A DNA stretch of 64,000 bases. Origin: Georgenia sp. TF02-10 (GTDB lineage Bacteria > Actinomycetota > Actinomycetes > Actinomycetales > Actinomycetaceae). Both the position numbers and the translations under genes were made by a program. Location: NCBI RefSeq assembly GCF_022759505.1, contig NZ_CP094289.1, positions 1,984,001 through 2,048,000 on the forward strand, in the 5' to 3' direction. Shown piece by piece: positions 16,646 through 26,355 of the stretch (positions are counted from its first letter, which is position 1; each line of letters begins with the position of its first letter). The notes beneath the pieces were generated by a model. It worked only from the letters and a program-made list of their open reading frames with translations. It searched no databases and was not told where the DNA came from.

Positions 16646-17110
16646 TCACGAAGAAGCAGACTGCCGGTGCTCGCTGATCCGGTGCTGGATGGCCACGTAC
16701 GTGTCCTCGTCGATCAGTCCGTCGTCGAGAGCATCCCCGATGTCACCGGTCGTGTTCGGAACCTCATCGGTGAGCCAGTCGTACCCGTCGGTGGTCGGCG
16801 TGCGGGCGTACGGGAAGCGGCCCAGCTCGTCGATCAGTTGATCACGGTCGATAAGGCCGGCGGCGTAGCGCTCGGCGATCTCGTACGGGCTGGCGCCGGA
16901 GAAGCCGGCCGGCACGTCGGGCACCGTCGCAGCGCGCTTGAGCGCGCTGTTGATCGACGGCTGGCTGATGGCCAGCGCCTTGGCCAGCGCGGTCTGGGTC
17001 ATCGTCGCCGAGAGCTGCCGCAGGTGGCGCAGCTCGTCGAGCCGATCGACCGCCTGACGGTGACGCAGCCGACGCACCTGCTCGACGCTAGGGGAATCGA
17101 TGCCCGACAT
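16646..17110 (-). CDS. Putative antitoxin of the zeta toxin (HTH protein)
   Basis: A 154-residue protein. The N-terminal half holds a Cro/C1-like helix-turn-helix (TQTALAKALAISQPSINSAL). The C-terminal half is acidic (DGYDWLTDEVPNTTGD, then DALDDGLIDEDTY), suited to masking a basic kinase surface. It is not an epsilon-type antitoxin by sequence; the assignment rests on the 6-bp spacing to the zeta gene. Two CTATAG sites upstream of the start suggest autoregulation. No other family was recognised. Confidence 0.72.
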   Translation of the reverse strand: MSGIDSPSVEQVRRLRHRQAVDRLDELRHLRQLSATMTQTALAKALAISQPSINSALKRAATVPDVPAGFSGASPYEIAERYAAGLIDRDQLIDELGRFPYARTPTTDGYDWLTDEVPNTTGDIGDALDDGLIDEDTYVAIQHRISEHRQSASS

Positions 17111-17119
17111 GGCGACCTC

Positions 17120-17137
17120 CTATAGGGCAGTCTATAG
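17120..17137 (-). promoter_or_regulatory. Paired CTATAG operator upstream of the zeta antitoxin
   Basis: CTATAG-N6-CTATAG, each half itself palindromic, 10 bp upstream of the antitoxin ATG. The A+T-rich halves stand out from the GC-rich background and may overlap the -10 box. Confidence 0.5.
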
Positions 17138-17160
17138 CGAGTCGTGTCAGTGTGCCGCGG

Positions 17161-19545
<2,385 letters not shown>

Positions 19546-19622
19546 TGGTGCCTGTTCTCTTCCTGTCGTCCAGTCGCCCCGCCGCGTGCCGGCTCACCTG
19601 TCGGCCGTGAGCTCCGCGGGGC

Positions 19623-20033
19623 TCACGGCATCTGCTGGATCCGGACGGTGTTGCCCGCCGGGTCGCGGAAGGCGCAGTCGCGCATGCCCCAGTCCTGGTC
19701 GGTCGGCTCCTGCATCACCTCGGCGCCGGTGGCCTGGATCGCCTCGAAGGCGGCGTCGACGTCGGGGGTGGCGAGCATCATGCTGGCGAAGGTGCCCTTG
19801 GCCATCATCTCGGTGATGACCCGCCCCTCCTCCTCGGTGATGCCCGGGTCGGCGGTCGGCGGGTAGAGGACGAGGTTCGTGTCCGCTCGGCCGGGCGGGC
19901 CGACAGTGATCCAGCGCATGTCCCCGTACCCGACGTCCTTGCGGACTTCGAATCCGAGGGCGTCGCGGTAGAAGCCCAGCGAGGCCTCGGGGTCGGTGTG
20001 CGGAAGGAAGCTGGCGTGAATGTTGATGTCCAT
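19623..20033 (-). CDS. VOC family protein (glyoxalase/bleomycin-resistance fold)
   Basis: A 136-residue single-domain vicinal-oxygen-chelate protein. It starts MDINIHASFLPHTDPEASLG, with the beta-alpha-beta-beta-beta pattern FYRDALGFEV, WITVGPPGRADTNLVLY and the end CAFRDPAGNTVRIQQ. Members bind metal and small molecules as enzymes or drug-sequestering proteins. Only 5 bp separate it from the AraC gene upstream and 77 bp from the UvrA-like gene downstream. The three-gene set therefore looks like a resistance unit: regulator, small-molecule binder, DNA-damage ATPase. Confidence 0.87.
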   Translation of the reverse strand: MDINIHASFLPHTDPEASLGFYRDALGFEVRKDVGYGDMRWITVGPPGRADTNLVLYPPTADPGITEEEGRVITEMMAKGTFASMMLATPDVDAAFEAIQATGAEVMQEPTDQDWGMRDCAFRDPAGNTVRIQQMP

Positions 20034-20038
20034 GCCGG

Positions 20039-20530
20039 TCACGCTAGCGACGGTCGTGATGCCGGGGCTTCTCGATTCCTGACCGGTCTGGTGACCCGCT
20101 TCGCGAGGCACGGCGAGATCCCCGCGGTCGCGATTCCCGCCGCGACACCCGCCGCCGCGACCGCCGCCGCCGCGCCGGCCGCCTGGCGCCGGTAGGTGCT
20201 GGGCGAGACCCCGACCAGCTCGGTGAAGCGGGTGCTGAAGGTGCCCAGCGAGCCGTAGCCGACGGCGAAGCAGACCTCGGTGACGCTGAGGTCGCCGCGG
20301 CGCAGCAGCGCCATCGCCCGCTCGATGCGCCGGGTCATCAGGTAGGAGTAGGGCGACTCGCCGTAGGCGCGCCGGAACTCGCGGCTGAGGTGCCCGGCGG
20401 ACATGTGCACGCCGCGGGCGAGCGCCTCGACGTCGAGCGGCAAGGCGTACTCGCGGTCGATCCGGTCCCGGACGCGGCGCAGCCGCACGAGGTCCTGCAG
20501 CCGCTGCGCCGCGACTTCTCTGCTGGCCAC
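20039..20530 (-). CDS. AraC family transcriptional regulator (HTH-only type)
   Basis: A 163-residue protein. The AraC DNA-binding domain occupies the first ~110 residues: VEALARGVHMSAGHLSREFR for the first helix-turn-helix and SVTEVCFAVGYGSLGTFSTR for the second, then ELVGVSPSTYRR. There is no ligand domain. An alanine-rich hydrophobic stretch follows (AGAAAAVAAAGVAAGIATAG), then a basic end. It heads the VOC/UvrA-like set and probably controls it. Confidence 0.88.
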   Translation of the reverse strand: MASREVAAQRLQDLVRLRRVRDRIDREYALPLDVEALARGVHMSAGHLSREFRRAYGESPYSYLMTRRIERAMALLRRGDLSVTEVCFAVGYGSLGTFSTRFTELVGVSPSTYRRQAAGAAAAVAAAGVAAGIATAGISPCLAKRVTRPVRNREAPASRPSLA

Positions 20531-20563
20531 GGGTGAGATCGTGCCATGGCGCCCCGGCCTCGC

Positions 20564-20701
20564 CTACCCGTCCCGGTCCCGGGCCCGGTCGTCGTCGTCG
20601 CGGCGGTCGTCGTCCGGGCGGCTGCCGCGGCGGCGGCGGTCGCCTCCGAACGGGAGCAGGTCGGCGACGGCGGCCAGGATGCCCAGCACCCACTCGGTCA
20701 C
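20564..20701 (-). CDS. Small protein translationally coupled to the M23 peptidase gene
   Basis: A 45-residue frame starting with a GTG that overlaps the peptidase TGA by four bases (GTGA), the same coupling used in this operon's upstream junction. The first ~17 residues are hydrophobic (TEWVLGILAAVADLLPFGG) and the rest is a run of Arg and Asp. It could be a small membrane-associated protein. No homology is claimed, and the charged tail may reflect low-complexity DNA. Confidence 0.45.
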   Translation of the reverse strand: MTEWVLGILAAVADLLPFGGDRRRRGSRPDDDRRDDDDRARDRDG

Positions 20702-21666
20702 AGCTGCTCGCCCCCGTGATCCCGGCCCGGTCTCCCGAGCGCAGATGGTCCTTGGACCGGCGCTCCGGGAACGGGTGGTCCTGGCTCGGGCGATGCGGGG
20801 TCCGCCGGCCCGACGGCGACCAGGTGCTCGCCGTTGGCCGGCACGCCGTCGCGGGGCCGGTCGTCGCCGTCGATCAGGACGTCGCGGAAGGCGAGGGGCA
20901 GCCCCTGCGCGGTCCACAGCGAGGCCCGGTCCATCAGCTGGGCGTGCACGTGCGGCTCGCTGGTGTTGCCCGAGTTTCCGCACTCGGCAAGCTCCTGGCC
21001 GGCTCGGACCTGCTGGCCGGGTCGGACCCGGAGCGAGCCGCGCCGCAGGTGCGCGAGCAGCGCGTAGGTCCCGTCGGCGGAGCGGACCACGACGTGGTTG
21101 CCGACGACGAACCGCGGGCCGCCGAGCTCGCGCACCGCCCCCTCGGCCATCATGTACAGCAGGCTCGGCCAGGAGGCGCGGGCGCGGTGGTCCCGCTGCC
21201 GGTCCGAGGCCGCGACCACGACGCCGTCGGTCATCGCCAGGACCGGCTGCCCGAACGCCGGGTAGTCCCGGGCGGCCGGCATCGCCCGCCCGGCGCCGAA
21301 CGCCGGCCGGGCGCCGTCGGCCGGCTCGTGCACGAGGTCGATCGCGTACGCCTGGCCGTAGGCCCGCACGCCGTGGCTGGGCACCCGGGTGGCGGGGCTG
21401 TTCAGCGCGAGCCAGCGGCCGCGCACCGGGGTGGTGACGGTGGTGGCCCCCTCGGGCGGGGCGGGCCGGCCGACGACGCCGAGCAGCAGCACGAGCGCGA
21501 GCAGGGCGGCCCCGACCAGAGGGGCCGGGGCGAGCGCGGAGTGGACCGGGCCGTCGGGGAGCACGGCCCGGGCCGCCGTCGGCAGCAGGACCAGCAGGAC
21601 GGCGACGGCGAGCACGGGCGTGCGGACCCGGTACAGGCGCCGCACCGCCCGGGTCAGGGCGGTCAT
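20698..21666 (-). CDS. M23 (LytM) family metallopeptidase, membrane-anchored
   Basis: A 322-residue protein with two N-terminal membrane helices (TPVLAVAVLLVLLPTAARAV and PLVGAALLALVLLLGVVG) and an extracytoplasmic LytM-like domain. Visible motifs are AYAIDLVHEP, VLAMTDGVVVAASD, GNHVVVRSADGTYALLAHL and the zinc motif EPHVHAQLMD. Such enzymes cut peptidoglycan cross-bridges; the first zinc-ligand motif is atypical, so activity is uncertain. Its ATG overlaps the regulator's TGA (ATGA). Confidence 0.86.
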   Translation of the reverse strand: MTALTRAVRRLYRVRTPVLAVAVLLVLLPTAARAVLPDGPVHSALAPAPLVGAALLALVLLLGVVGRPAPPEGATTVTTPVRGRWLALNSPATRVPSHGVRAYGQAYAIDLVHEPADGARPAFGAGRAMPAARDYPAFGQPVLAMTDGVVVAASDRQRDHRARASWPSLLYMMAEGAVRELGGPRFVVGNHVVVRSADGTYALLAHLRRGSLRVRPGQQVRAGQELAECGNSGNTSEPHVHAQLMDRASLWTAQGLPLAFRDVLIDGDDRPRDGVPANGEHLVAVGPADPASPEPGPPVPGAPVQGPSALGRPGRDHGGEQL

Positions 21667-22202
21667 CGCTCCGCCGCCACGACGCAGGCCAGCAGCGGCA
21701 CGACGCGGCCCACCGGGACCTCGTAGCTGCCGCGGGCGCTCTGCCGCAGCCACCCGGCGGCGAGGAGCTGGCGCAGGTGGTGGTGCAGCTGGCCGGTGGT
21801 GCCGAGGGACTCCAGCGCGGCGAGGTCGCCGGTGGTGCGGACGCCGCCGAGGACCTGGCGCAGCAGCTCCAGCCGCACCGGGTGGCCGAGCGCGGCGAGG
21901 GCCTGGGCCCGGCCGTCCCACTCGACCTCGAACAGGCCCGCGGTCCCTGCGCCCTGCTGCCAGGAGACGGGCTCCCCGGTCGGCAGCGTGACGGCGCCGA
22001 CGAGCATGACGGCGCCGTCGGTGGTCGAGGGGTGGTCGGCGAGCCGGGCCCGGAGCTCGTCGAGCGCCCAGAAGGCGTCCCCGTCCGTCGCGGGCACCGG
22101 GTGCTGCGGCGGCGTCGCGAGGCGCTCCTCGAGCGCGGCGACCCGGGCGGTCAGGGCCTCGACGCGGGCGCCGAGGTCGGGGTCTGGTTCGTCCTGGCTC
22201 AT
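21663..22202 (-). CDS. ArsR-like helix-turn-helix regulator
   Basis: A 179-residue protein with an N-terminal short coiled-coil (GARVEALTARVAALEERLAT) and a C-terminal winged helix: ALAALGHPVRLELLRQVLGG, then TTGQLHHHLRQLLAAGWLRQ and RGSYEVPVGRVVPLLACVVA. It precedes and overlaps the M23 peptidase gene and probably controls it. A palindrome lies 12 bp upstream of its ATG. There is no metal-binding Cys cluster, so the signal is unlikely to be a metal. Confidence 0.85.
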   Translation of the reverse strand: MSQDEPDPDLGARVEALTARVAALEERLATPPQHPVPATDGDAFWALDELRARLADHPSTTDGAVMLVGAVTLPTGEPVSWQQGAGTAGLFEVEWDGRAQALAALGHPVRLELLRQVLGGVRTTGDLAALESLGTTGQLHHHLRQLLAAGWLRQSARGSYEVPVGRVVPLLACVVAAER

Positions 22203-22213
22203 CCCGGAACGGT

Positions 22214-22231
22214 ACTACGGCAGTACGTAGT
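22214..22231 (-). promoter_or_regulatory. Palindrome upstream of the ArsR-like/M23 operon
   Basis: ACTACG-N6-CGTAGT, 12 bp before the regulator's ATG. Symmetric 6-bp arms with one-turn spacing fit a winged-helix dimer and autoregulation. Confidence 0.45.
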
Positions 22232-22308
22232 TCTGTCTAGTCGGACGTGGTCGGTCCGGAGCGTCGCGCGGTCCCGGGAGGTCGCCGTCGGCCACTGCCG
22301 CGAGGTCG

Positions 22309-22408
22309 CTGTCGGTCACTCCTGGGAGGTCGCCATCGGCCACCGGTTCGGGATGCCGCTGTCGGTCCCTCCTGGGAGGTTGCCATCGGCCACCGGTACG
22401 GGATGCCG
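22309..22408. repeat. Two 50-bp direct repeats
   Basis: Two adjacent copies of a 50-bp unit (22309-22358, 22359-22408) differing at three bases, preceded by a partial third copy (22280-22308). The region 22232-22511 otherwise holds no convincing gene; it separates the ArsR-like gene from the divergent TOPRIM gene and should contain its promoter. Confidence 0.9.
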
Positions 22409-22511
22409 CTGCGGCGGGACGACGGCGACCGCCGAGCGGGTGAACCGTGGTTGGGCCCGCCGGACTGCTTTACCGGTGCGCGGACGTCACCCGGAGTGCG
22501 ACGCTTGCCCG

Positions 22512-23162
22512 GTGCACGGACCATCGCGCCCGGTCGTGGTGCTGCTCGAGGGGCAGAGCGACGTCGCGGCGCTGACCGCGCTGATCGCGGCGAGCCCGCT
22601 GGCCGACCGCGCGGGCGCCGTCGACCTCGTGGGCATGGGCGGGGCGGCCAACGTGCGCCGGCACGTCGACGCGCTGGTGCGGCTCGGGCGGGCGCACCGG
22701 GTGCTCGGGCTGTGCGACGCCCGCGAGACGGGCTACTTCCTACGAGCGCTGGCGCCGTACTGCCCGGGGATCACCGGCGCGGGGATGGCGGCCTACGGGT
22801 TCCACGTCTGCCGCAACGACCTGGAGGACGAGCTGATCCGCGCCCTCGGAACCGACCGGGTGCTGGCGGTCCTGGACGACCTCGGGCTGGCGGAGTGCTT
22901 CGCCCAGTTCCGGCAGCAGCCGTACTGGCGGGAGCGGCCGCTGGAGGCGCAGCTGCGGCGCTTCCCGGGGGTGGCGTCCGGGCGCAAGGCCGTCCTGGCG
23001 GCCGCGCTGGCGTCGGCCGCCCCGCTCGCGTCCGCGCCGGCTCCGTTGCGGGCCCTGCTGCGGCAGGTCGAGGCGGCGCTGCACGACCGGCCGGGGCCGG
23101 CGATCCGGTCGTTCTCCGGTGCCGGCGTCGGGTCGCCGTCGGCGGCGACGTCGTCGGCGTGA
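22512..23162 (+). CDS. TOPRIM domain protein (OLD-nuclease-type)
   Basis: A 216-residue protein starting at a GTG. The TOPRIM signature is VVVLLEGQSDVAALTALIAA with the catalytic Glu, followed by DLVGMGGAANVRRHVDAL, RVLGLCDARETGYF with the acidic pair, and the characteristic CRNDLEDELIRALGTDRVLA and SGRKAVLAAAL. This form is common in actinobacteria as a stand-alone TOPRIM nucleotidyl-transferase/hydrolase protein, with no fused ABC ATPase. Function is unknown; the fold suggests DNA or RNA phosphodiester chemistry. It is 62 bp upstream of the DNA repair gene tag on the same strand. Confidence 0.78.
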   Translation: MHGPSRPVVVLLEGQSDVAALTALIAASPLADRAGAVDLVGMGGAANVRRHVDALVRLGRAHRVLGLCDARETGYFLRALAPYCPGITGAGMAAYGFHVCRNDLEDELIRALGTDRVLAVLDDLGLAECFAQFRQQPYWRERPLEAQLRRFPGVASGRKAVLAAALASAAPLASAPAPLRALLRQVEAALHDRPGPAIRSFSGAGVGSPSAATSSA

Positions 23163-23224
23163 CCCGCCGCTCCCCCGCCAGCCCCCACGAGCAACCACCG
23201 AGACCTCACCACGGAGACCCGTCG

Positions 23225-23923
23225 ATGACCCCGTCCGCCCAGCGACGCACCGATGCCCGTCCCGGAACGGCGTCGGATGCCGCCTCCCCCGCACCCGGCG
23301 CCACGACGCCAGCGGCCGGCGCGGCACCGTCGGCCGGCGTCGTCGTCGGCGAGGACGGCCTCGCCCGGCCCGCCTGGGCCGCGGTGGACCCGCTGCTGCG
23401 CCACTACTACGACACCGAGTGGGGCATGCCGGTCACCGACGAGCGCGGGGTGTACGAGCGCCTCAGCCTGGAGGCCTTCCAGTCCGGCCTGTCCTGGGCG
23501 ACGATCCTGCGCAAGCGGGACGCCTTCCGGGCGGCGTTCGCGAACTTCGCCCCCGACGTCGTCGCAACCTACGGCGAGGACGACGTCGACCGGCTGCTGG
23601 CCGATCCCGGCATCGTCCGCAATGTCGCGAAGATCCGGGCCACCATCACCAACGCCCGGGCCACCCGCGCGCTGCGGGCCGAGGGCGGCCTGGCGGAGCT
23701 GGTCTGGTCCTTCCGGCCCGAGCGCACGCCCGAGCCGGCCACCGCCGCGGACGTGCCCACCCGCTCCCCCGAGTCGACAGCCCTGGCGAAGGAGCTGCGC
23801 CGGAAGGGGTTCACCTTCGTCGGGCCGACGACGATGTTCGCCCTCATGGAGGCGATCGGCGTCGTGGACACGCACCTGCTCGGCAGCCACCGGCGCGGCA
23901 GCTCCGGCGTCTGGCCGCGCTGA
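23225..23923 (+). CDS. tag: DNA-3-methyladenine glycosylase I
   Basis: A 232-residue Tag glycosylase that removes 3-methyladenine from alkylated DNA. The core begins ARPAWAAVDPLLRHYYDTEW, followed by YERLSLEAFQSGLSWATILR, FANFAPDVVATYGEDDVDRL, NARATRAL and FTFVGPTTMFALMEAIGVVD. A Pro/Ala-rich N-terminal extension of ~45 residues is unusual. The four zinc ligands of E. coli Tag (Cys4, His17, His175, Cys179) are not all present: the first Cys is absent, His17 is Tyr, and the C-terminal Cys is missing. GGAG lies about 9 bases before the ATG. Confidence 0.92.
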   Translation: MTPSAQRRTDARPGTASDAASPAPGATTPAAGAAPSAGVVVGEDGLARPAWAAVDPLLRHYYDTEWGMPVTDERGVYERLSLEAFQSGLSWATILRKRDAFRAAFANFAPDVVATYGEDDVDRLLADPGIVRNVAKIRATITNARATRALRAEGGLAELVWSFRPERTPEPATAADVPTRSPESTALAKELRRKGFTFVGPTTMFALMEAIGVVDTHLLGSHRRGSSGVWPR

Positions 23924-23964
23924 GTCGGCCCTGACGAGCCGTGGCGCCGCAGCGCCTGCCGCCA

Positions 23965-24792
23965 TCACCGAGCGCGGAGGGGCTGCTCTCTCGCGGCGCC
24001 ACCGCCGGTGCCGTCGTCGCCGGTGCCGGCCTGGCCGAGCGGCAGCCAGTCCAGCACGTCCTGGATCTGGGCGTCCCAGTACGCCCAGTCGTGCCGGCCC
24101 GGGCCGGTGACGTAGCGCAGTGGCACGCCGGCCGCGGCCGCGGCGGCTGCGAACACCTCGTTGTCGGCCAGGAGCTCGTCCTCGGTCCCGCAGCAGGCGT
24201 ACAGCGCCGGCAGCGCCGCCGGGTCGGCCCGGTCCAGCAGCGCCAGCAGGTCGTGCTCGCTGCCCCGCAGCGGCGCCGGCCCGAACACCCGGCGGGACAG
24301 GTCCGGCCGGCCGCGGTCACCCCGGCCGGCGACGTCGAGCACCCCGGACAGGCTCGCCGCGGCCGCGAACCGCTCCGGGGCGGTCAGCGCCCACCGCATC
24401 GCCCCGTACCCGCCCATGGAGAGCCCGGCGACGAAGGTGTCCGCCGGCCGGTCGGAGACCCGGAAGAACCGGTGGACGAGCACGGGCAGCTCCTCGGTGA
24501 GGAAGGTGCCGTAGCGGTTGCCGTGGTGCTCGTCGACGTAGAAGCTGCGGTCCACCTGCGGCATGACCACCGCCAGACCGCGGTCGGCGACGTAGCGCTC
24601 CACCGAGGTCCGCCGCACCCAGGTGGTCGCGTCGTCGGACAGGCCGTGCAGCAGGTACAGCACCGGGGGCTCCCCCGCCACGGCCGCGCCGGCCATGCCG
24701 ATCTGGGCCGTCGTCGGCTGCGGCAGGATCACCTGCATCGACGTGCTGATCCCGAGCACGTCGGAGAAGAAGTCGCAGCGGATCAGCGCCAC
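23965..24792 (-). CDS. Alpha/beta-hydrolase esterase (EstA/esterase D-like)
   Basis: A 275-residue cytoplasmic hydrolase. The oxyanion-hole segment is VLYLLHGLSDDATTWVRRT, the nucleophile elbow is FVAGLSMGGYGAMRWAL, and the catalytic His is in GRHDWAYWDAQIQDVL. The sequence resembles tributyrin esterases and the fold shared with S-formylglutathione hydrolase and antigen 85. A Gly/Asp-rich tail follows. Its ATG overlaps the bioY gene end by 10 bp, so the two are co-transcribed; a biotin-ester (BioH-like) role is possible but unproven. Confidence 0.82.
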   Translation of the reverse strand: MALIRCDFFSDVLGISTSMQVILPQPTTAQIGMAGAAVAGEPPVLYLLHGLSDDATTWVRRTSVERYVADRGLAVVMPQVDRSFYVDEHHGNRYGTFLTEELPVLVHRFFRVSDRPADTFVAGLSMGGYGAMRWALTAPERFAAAASLSGVLDVAGRGDRGRPDLSRRVFGPAPLRGSEHDLLALLDRADPAALPALYACCGTEDELLADNEVFAAAAAAAGVPLRYVTGPGRHDWAYWDAQIQDVLDWLPLGQAGTGDDGTGGGAAREQPLRAR

Positions 24793-25448
24793 CGGTCAGC
24801 CTCCCGGCCGGGCGCCGGGGCGTGGTCCGCGCGGGCACCGCCCGCGCCGGCACGGTACGCGCCGGCGCCGCCCGGGGCACGCCCCGCGCGGCCGAGCAGC
24901 CGCCAGGTGCCGGGCAGCAGCGCGGCGGCGGCCACCGCCTTGACCACGTCGCCGACGAGGAAGGGCACCACGCCGAGCGCGAGCGCCTGGCCGAGCCCCA
25001 CGCCGAGGAACCCCATCAGCCAGGGCACCCCGACCAGGTAGACGACGGCGGTGCTCGCCACCGCGCCCAGCGCGGTCCGCCACACCGAGCGGTCGGCGCC
25101 GCGGCGGGCCAGCCAGCCGAGCAGCACCCCGGCCGGCACGTACCCGACGGCGTACCCGAAGGACGCCAGCGCCCACCCGCTGCCGCCGCCGGCGAAGACC
25201 GGGACGCCGGCGACGCCGAGGAGCACCAGCAGCGTCAGGCTCAGCCCGGCCCGCACCGGCCCGAGCGCCGCCCCGACCAGCAGGACGCCGAACGTCCCGA
25301 GGGTGAGCGGGACGGGCGTGAACGGCAGCGGCACCTCCGCCTGCCCTACGACCGCGACGAAGGCGGTGCCGCCGAGCACCAGGGCGGCGTCGCGCAGCCG
25401 GGTGCGGGGCAGGACGTCGGCGAGGACCGGGGCGGCGACGGCGGACAT
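24783..25448 (-). CDS. bioY: Biotin transporter BioY
   Basis: A 221-residue S-component of an energy-coupling-factor transporter for biotin. Motifs are VGQAEVPLPFTPVPLTLGTF, GALLGP-like VGAALGPVRAGLSL, GVAGVPVFAGGGSGW and GYAVGYVPAGVLLGW. There are six helices. GAGGAG lies 8 bases before the ATG at 25448; the in-frame start at 25496 is rejected. No BioM or BioN lies nearby, so it either works alone or uses a shared module. The last ~30 residues are Gly/Ala/Arg-rich and overlap the downstream esterase start. Confidence 0.93.
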   Translation of the reverse strand: MSAVAAPVLADVLPRTRLRDAALVLGGTAFVAVVGQAEVPLPFTPVPLTLGTFGVLLVGAALGPVRAGLSLTLLVLLGVAGVPVFAGGGSGWALASFGYAVGYVPAGVLLGWLARRGADRSVWRTALGAVASTAVVYLVGVPWLMGFLGVGLGQALALGVVPFLVGDVVKAVAAAALLPGTWRLLGRAGRAPGGAGAYRAGAGGARADHAPAPGREADRWR

Positions 25449-25606
25449 GGGCGGCTCCTCGGCAGGGTCGGCGGGTGCGCGGTGGCGAACCGGCACGGTG
25501 GCTCACTGGGGTCGGTAGGGTCGGGCCCAAGCATGCCGCACCCCGGCGCCGGGCGACGCGGCCGCCCAGGACTTGTCCCGGCTCACACCCGACGTCCCCG
25601 GCGGAT

Positions 25607-25632
25607 GGAACACCTGGACGGGTACCGGCGTT
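25607..25632 (+). promoter_or_regulatory. SigR-like promoter of rbpA
   Basis: GGAAC (25607-25611), an 18-base spacer and GTT (25630-25632). This matches the GGAAT-N18-GTT pattern of SigR/SigH thiol-stress promoters, which drive rbpA in Streptomyces coelicolor. It lies about 100 bp before the rbpA ATG, within the 284-bp divergent bioY-rbpA spacer. Confidence 0.6.
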
Positions 25633-25732
25633 GGACCGGGTGGATCGATGAGGGCGGTGGGCCGACGTGCCCGCCTGCAGACCGGCCAGCGGATCACGCG
25701 CCGGCAAGCGGATACGAGCGAGGGAGATGCAC

Positions 25733-26083
25733 ATGGCAGAGCGCTCACTACGTGGCATGAAGATCGGCGCGAACAGCCTCGAGTCCGAGGAGGGCGTGGA
25801 CTTCGCGCCGCGCATCACGGCCGAGTACACCTGCCCGGACGGGCACACCTTCACCCTGCCGTTCTCGGTCGAGGCCGAGCTGCCGCCGGTGTGGGAGTGC
25901 CGGTGCGGCAAGGAGGCCCTGCTGCGCGACGCCACCAAGCCCGAGCCGAAGAAGCCGGTGAAGCCGCCGCGCACGCACTGGGACATGCTCCTGGAGCGGC
26001 GCTCCATCGACGAGCTCGAGGTGCTCCTGGAGGAGCGCCTGCAGCTCCTGCGCAGCGGTGAGCTGCGCCGGCGCAGCGCCTGA
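25733..26083 (+). CDS. rbpA: RNA polymerase-binding protein RbpA
   Basis: A 116-residue actinobacterial transcription factor that binds sigma factor and core RNA polymerase and stabilises the open complex. It starts MAERSLRGMKIGANSLESEE, with the zinc-ribbon-like core YTCPDGHTFTLPFSVEAELP ending WECRCGKEALL, the basic linker, and the sigma-interaction helix HWDMLLERRSIDELEVLLEE. The second of two nearby ATGs is chosen because AGGGAG lies 6 bases upstream. A SigR-like promoter precedes it and a strong hairpin follows it. Confidence 0.96.
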   Translation: MAERSLRGMKIGANSLESEEGVDFAPRITAEYTCPDGHTFTLPFSVEAELPPVWECRCGKEALLRDATKPEPKKPVKPPRTHWDMLLERRSIDELEVLLEERLQLLRSGELRRRSA

Positions 26084-26102
26084 GGCACGCGCCCACCCAT
26101 CT

Positions 26103-26138
26103 GCGGCCCGCCCGGTATCCCCCAACCGGGCGGGCCGC
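26103..26138 (+). terminator. Strong hairpin after rbpA
   Basis: GCGGCCCGCCCGGT pairs perfectly with ACCGGGCGGGCCGC (14 bp) around an 8-base loop, about 20 bp after the rbpA stop. Confidence 0.76.
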
Positions 26139-26244
26139 TGCACGTCCAGGGGGCGGTCCGCGGTCGCCGTCGGACGCGGACGACGGCGGCCGGTGCGGTC
26201 GTCGTCGGCTGCCCGTCCGGCGGTCGACGGCGGCCGGTGCGGTC

Positions 26245-26298
26245 GTCGACGGCGGCCCGCCCGTCGACGGCGGCCCGCCCGTCGACGGCGGCCCGTCC
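26245..26298. repeat. Three 18-bp tandem repeats
   Basis: Three consecutive copies of GTCGACGGCGGCCCGCCC, the last with one change, inside a longer GTCGxCGGCGGCC-rich stretch (26170-26310) between rbpA and the convergent ppm1 gene. No gene is seen here. Confidence 0.88.
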
Positions 26299-26355
26299 GG
26301 CCGTAGCCGGCCAGCCGCCGGCATGGGTTGAAGCCAAGGGCGAGCCTGGCGCTCG

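Noticed and set aside
22237-22524. Minus-strand frame of about 95 codons over the 50-bp repeats
   Set aside because: It consists of Arg/Pro/Ser from GC repeats, with no ribosome site or homology.
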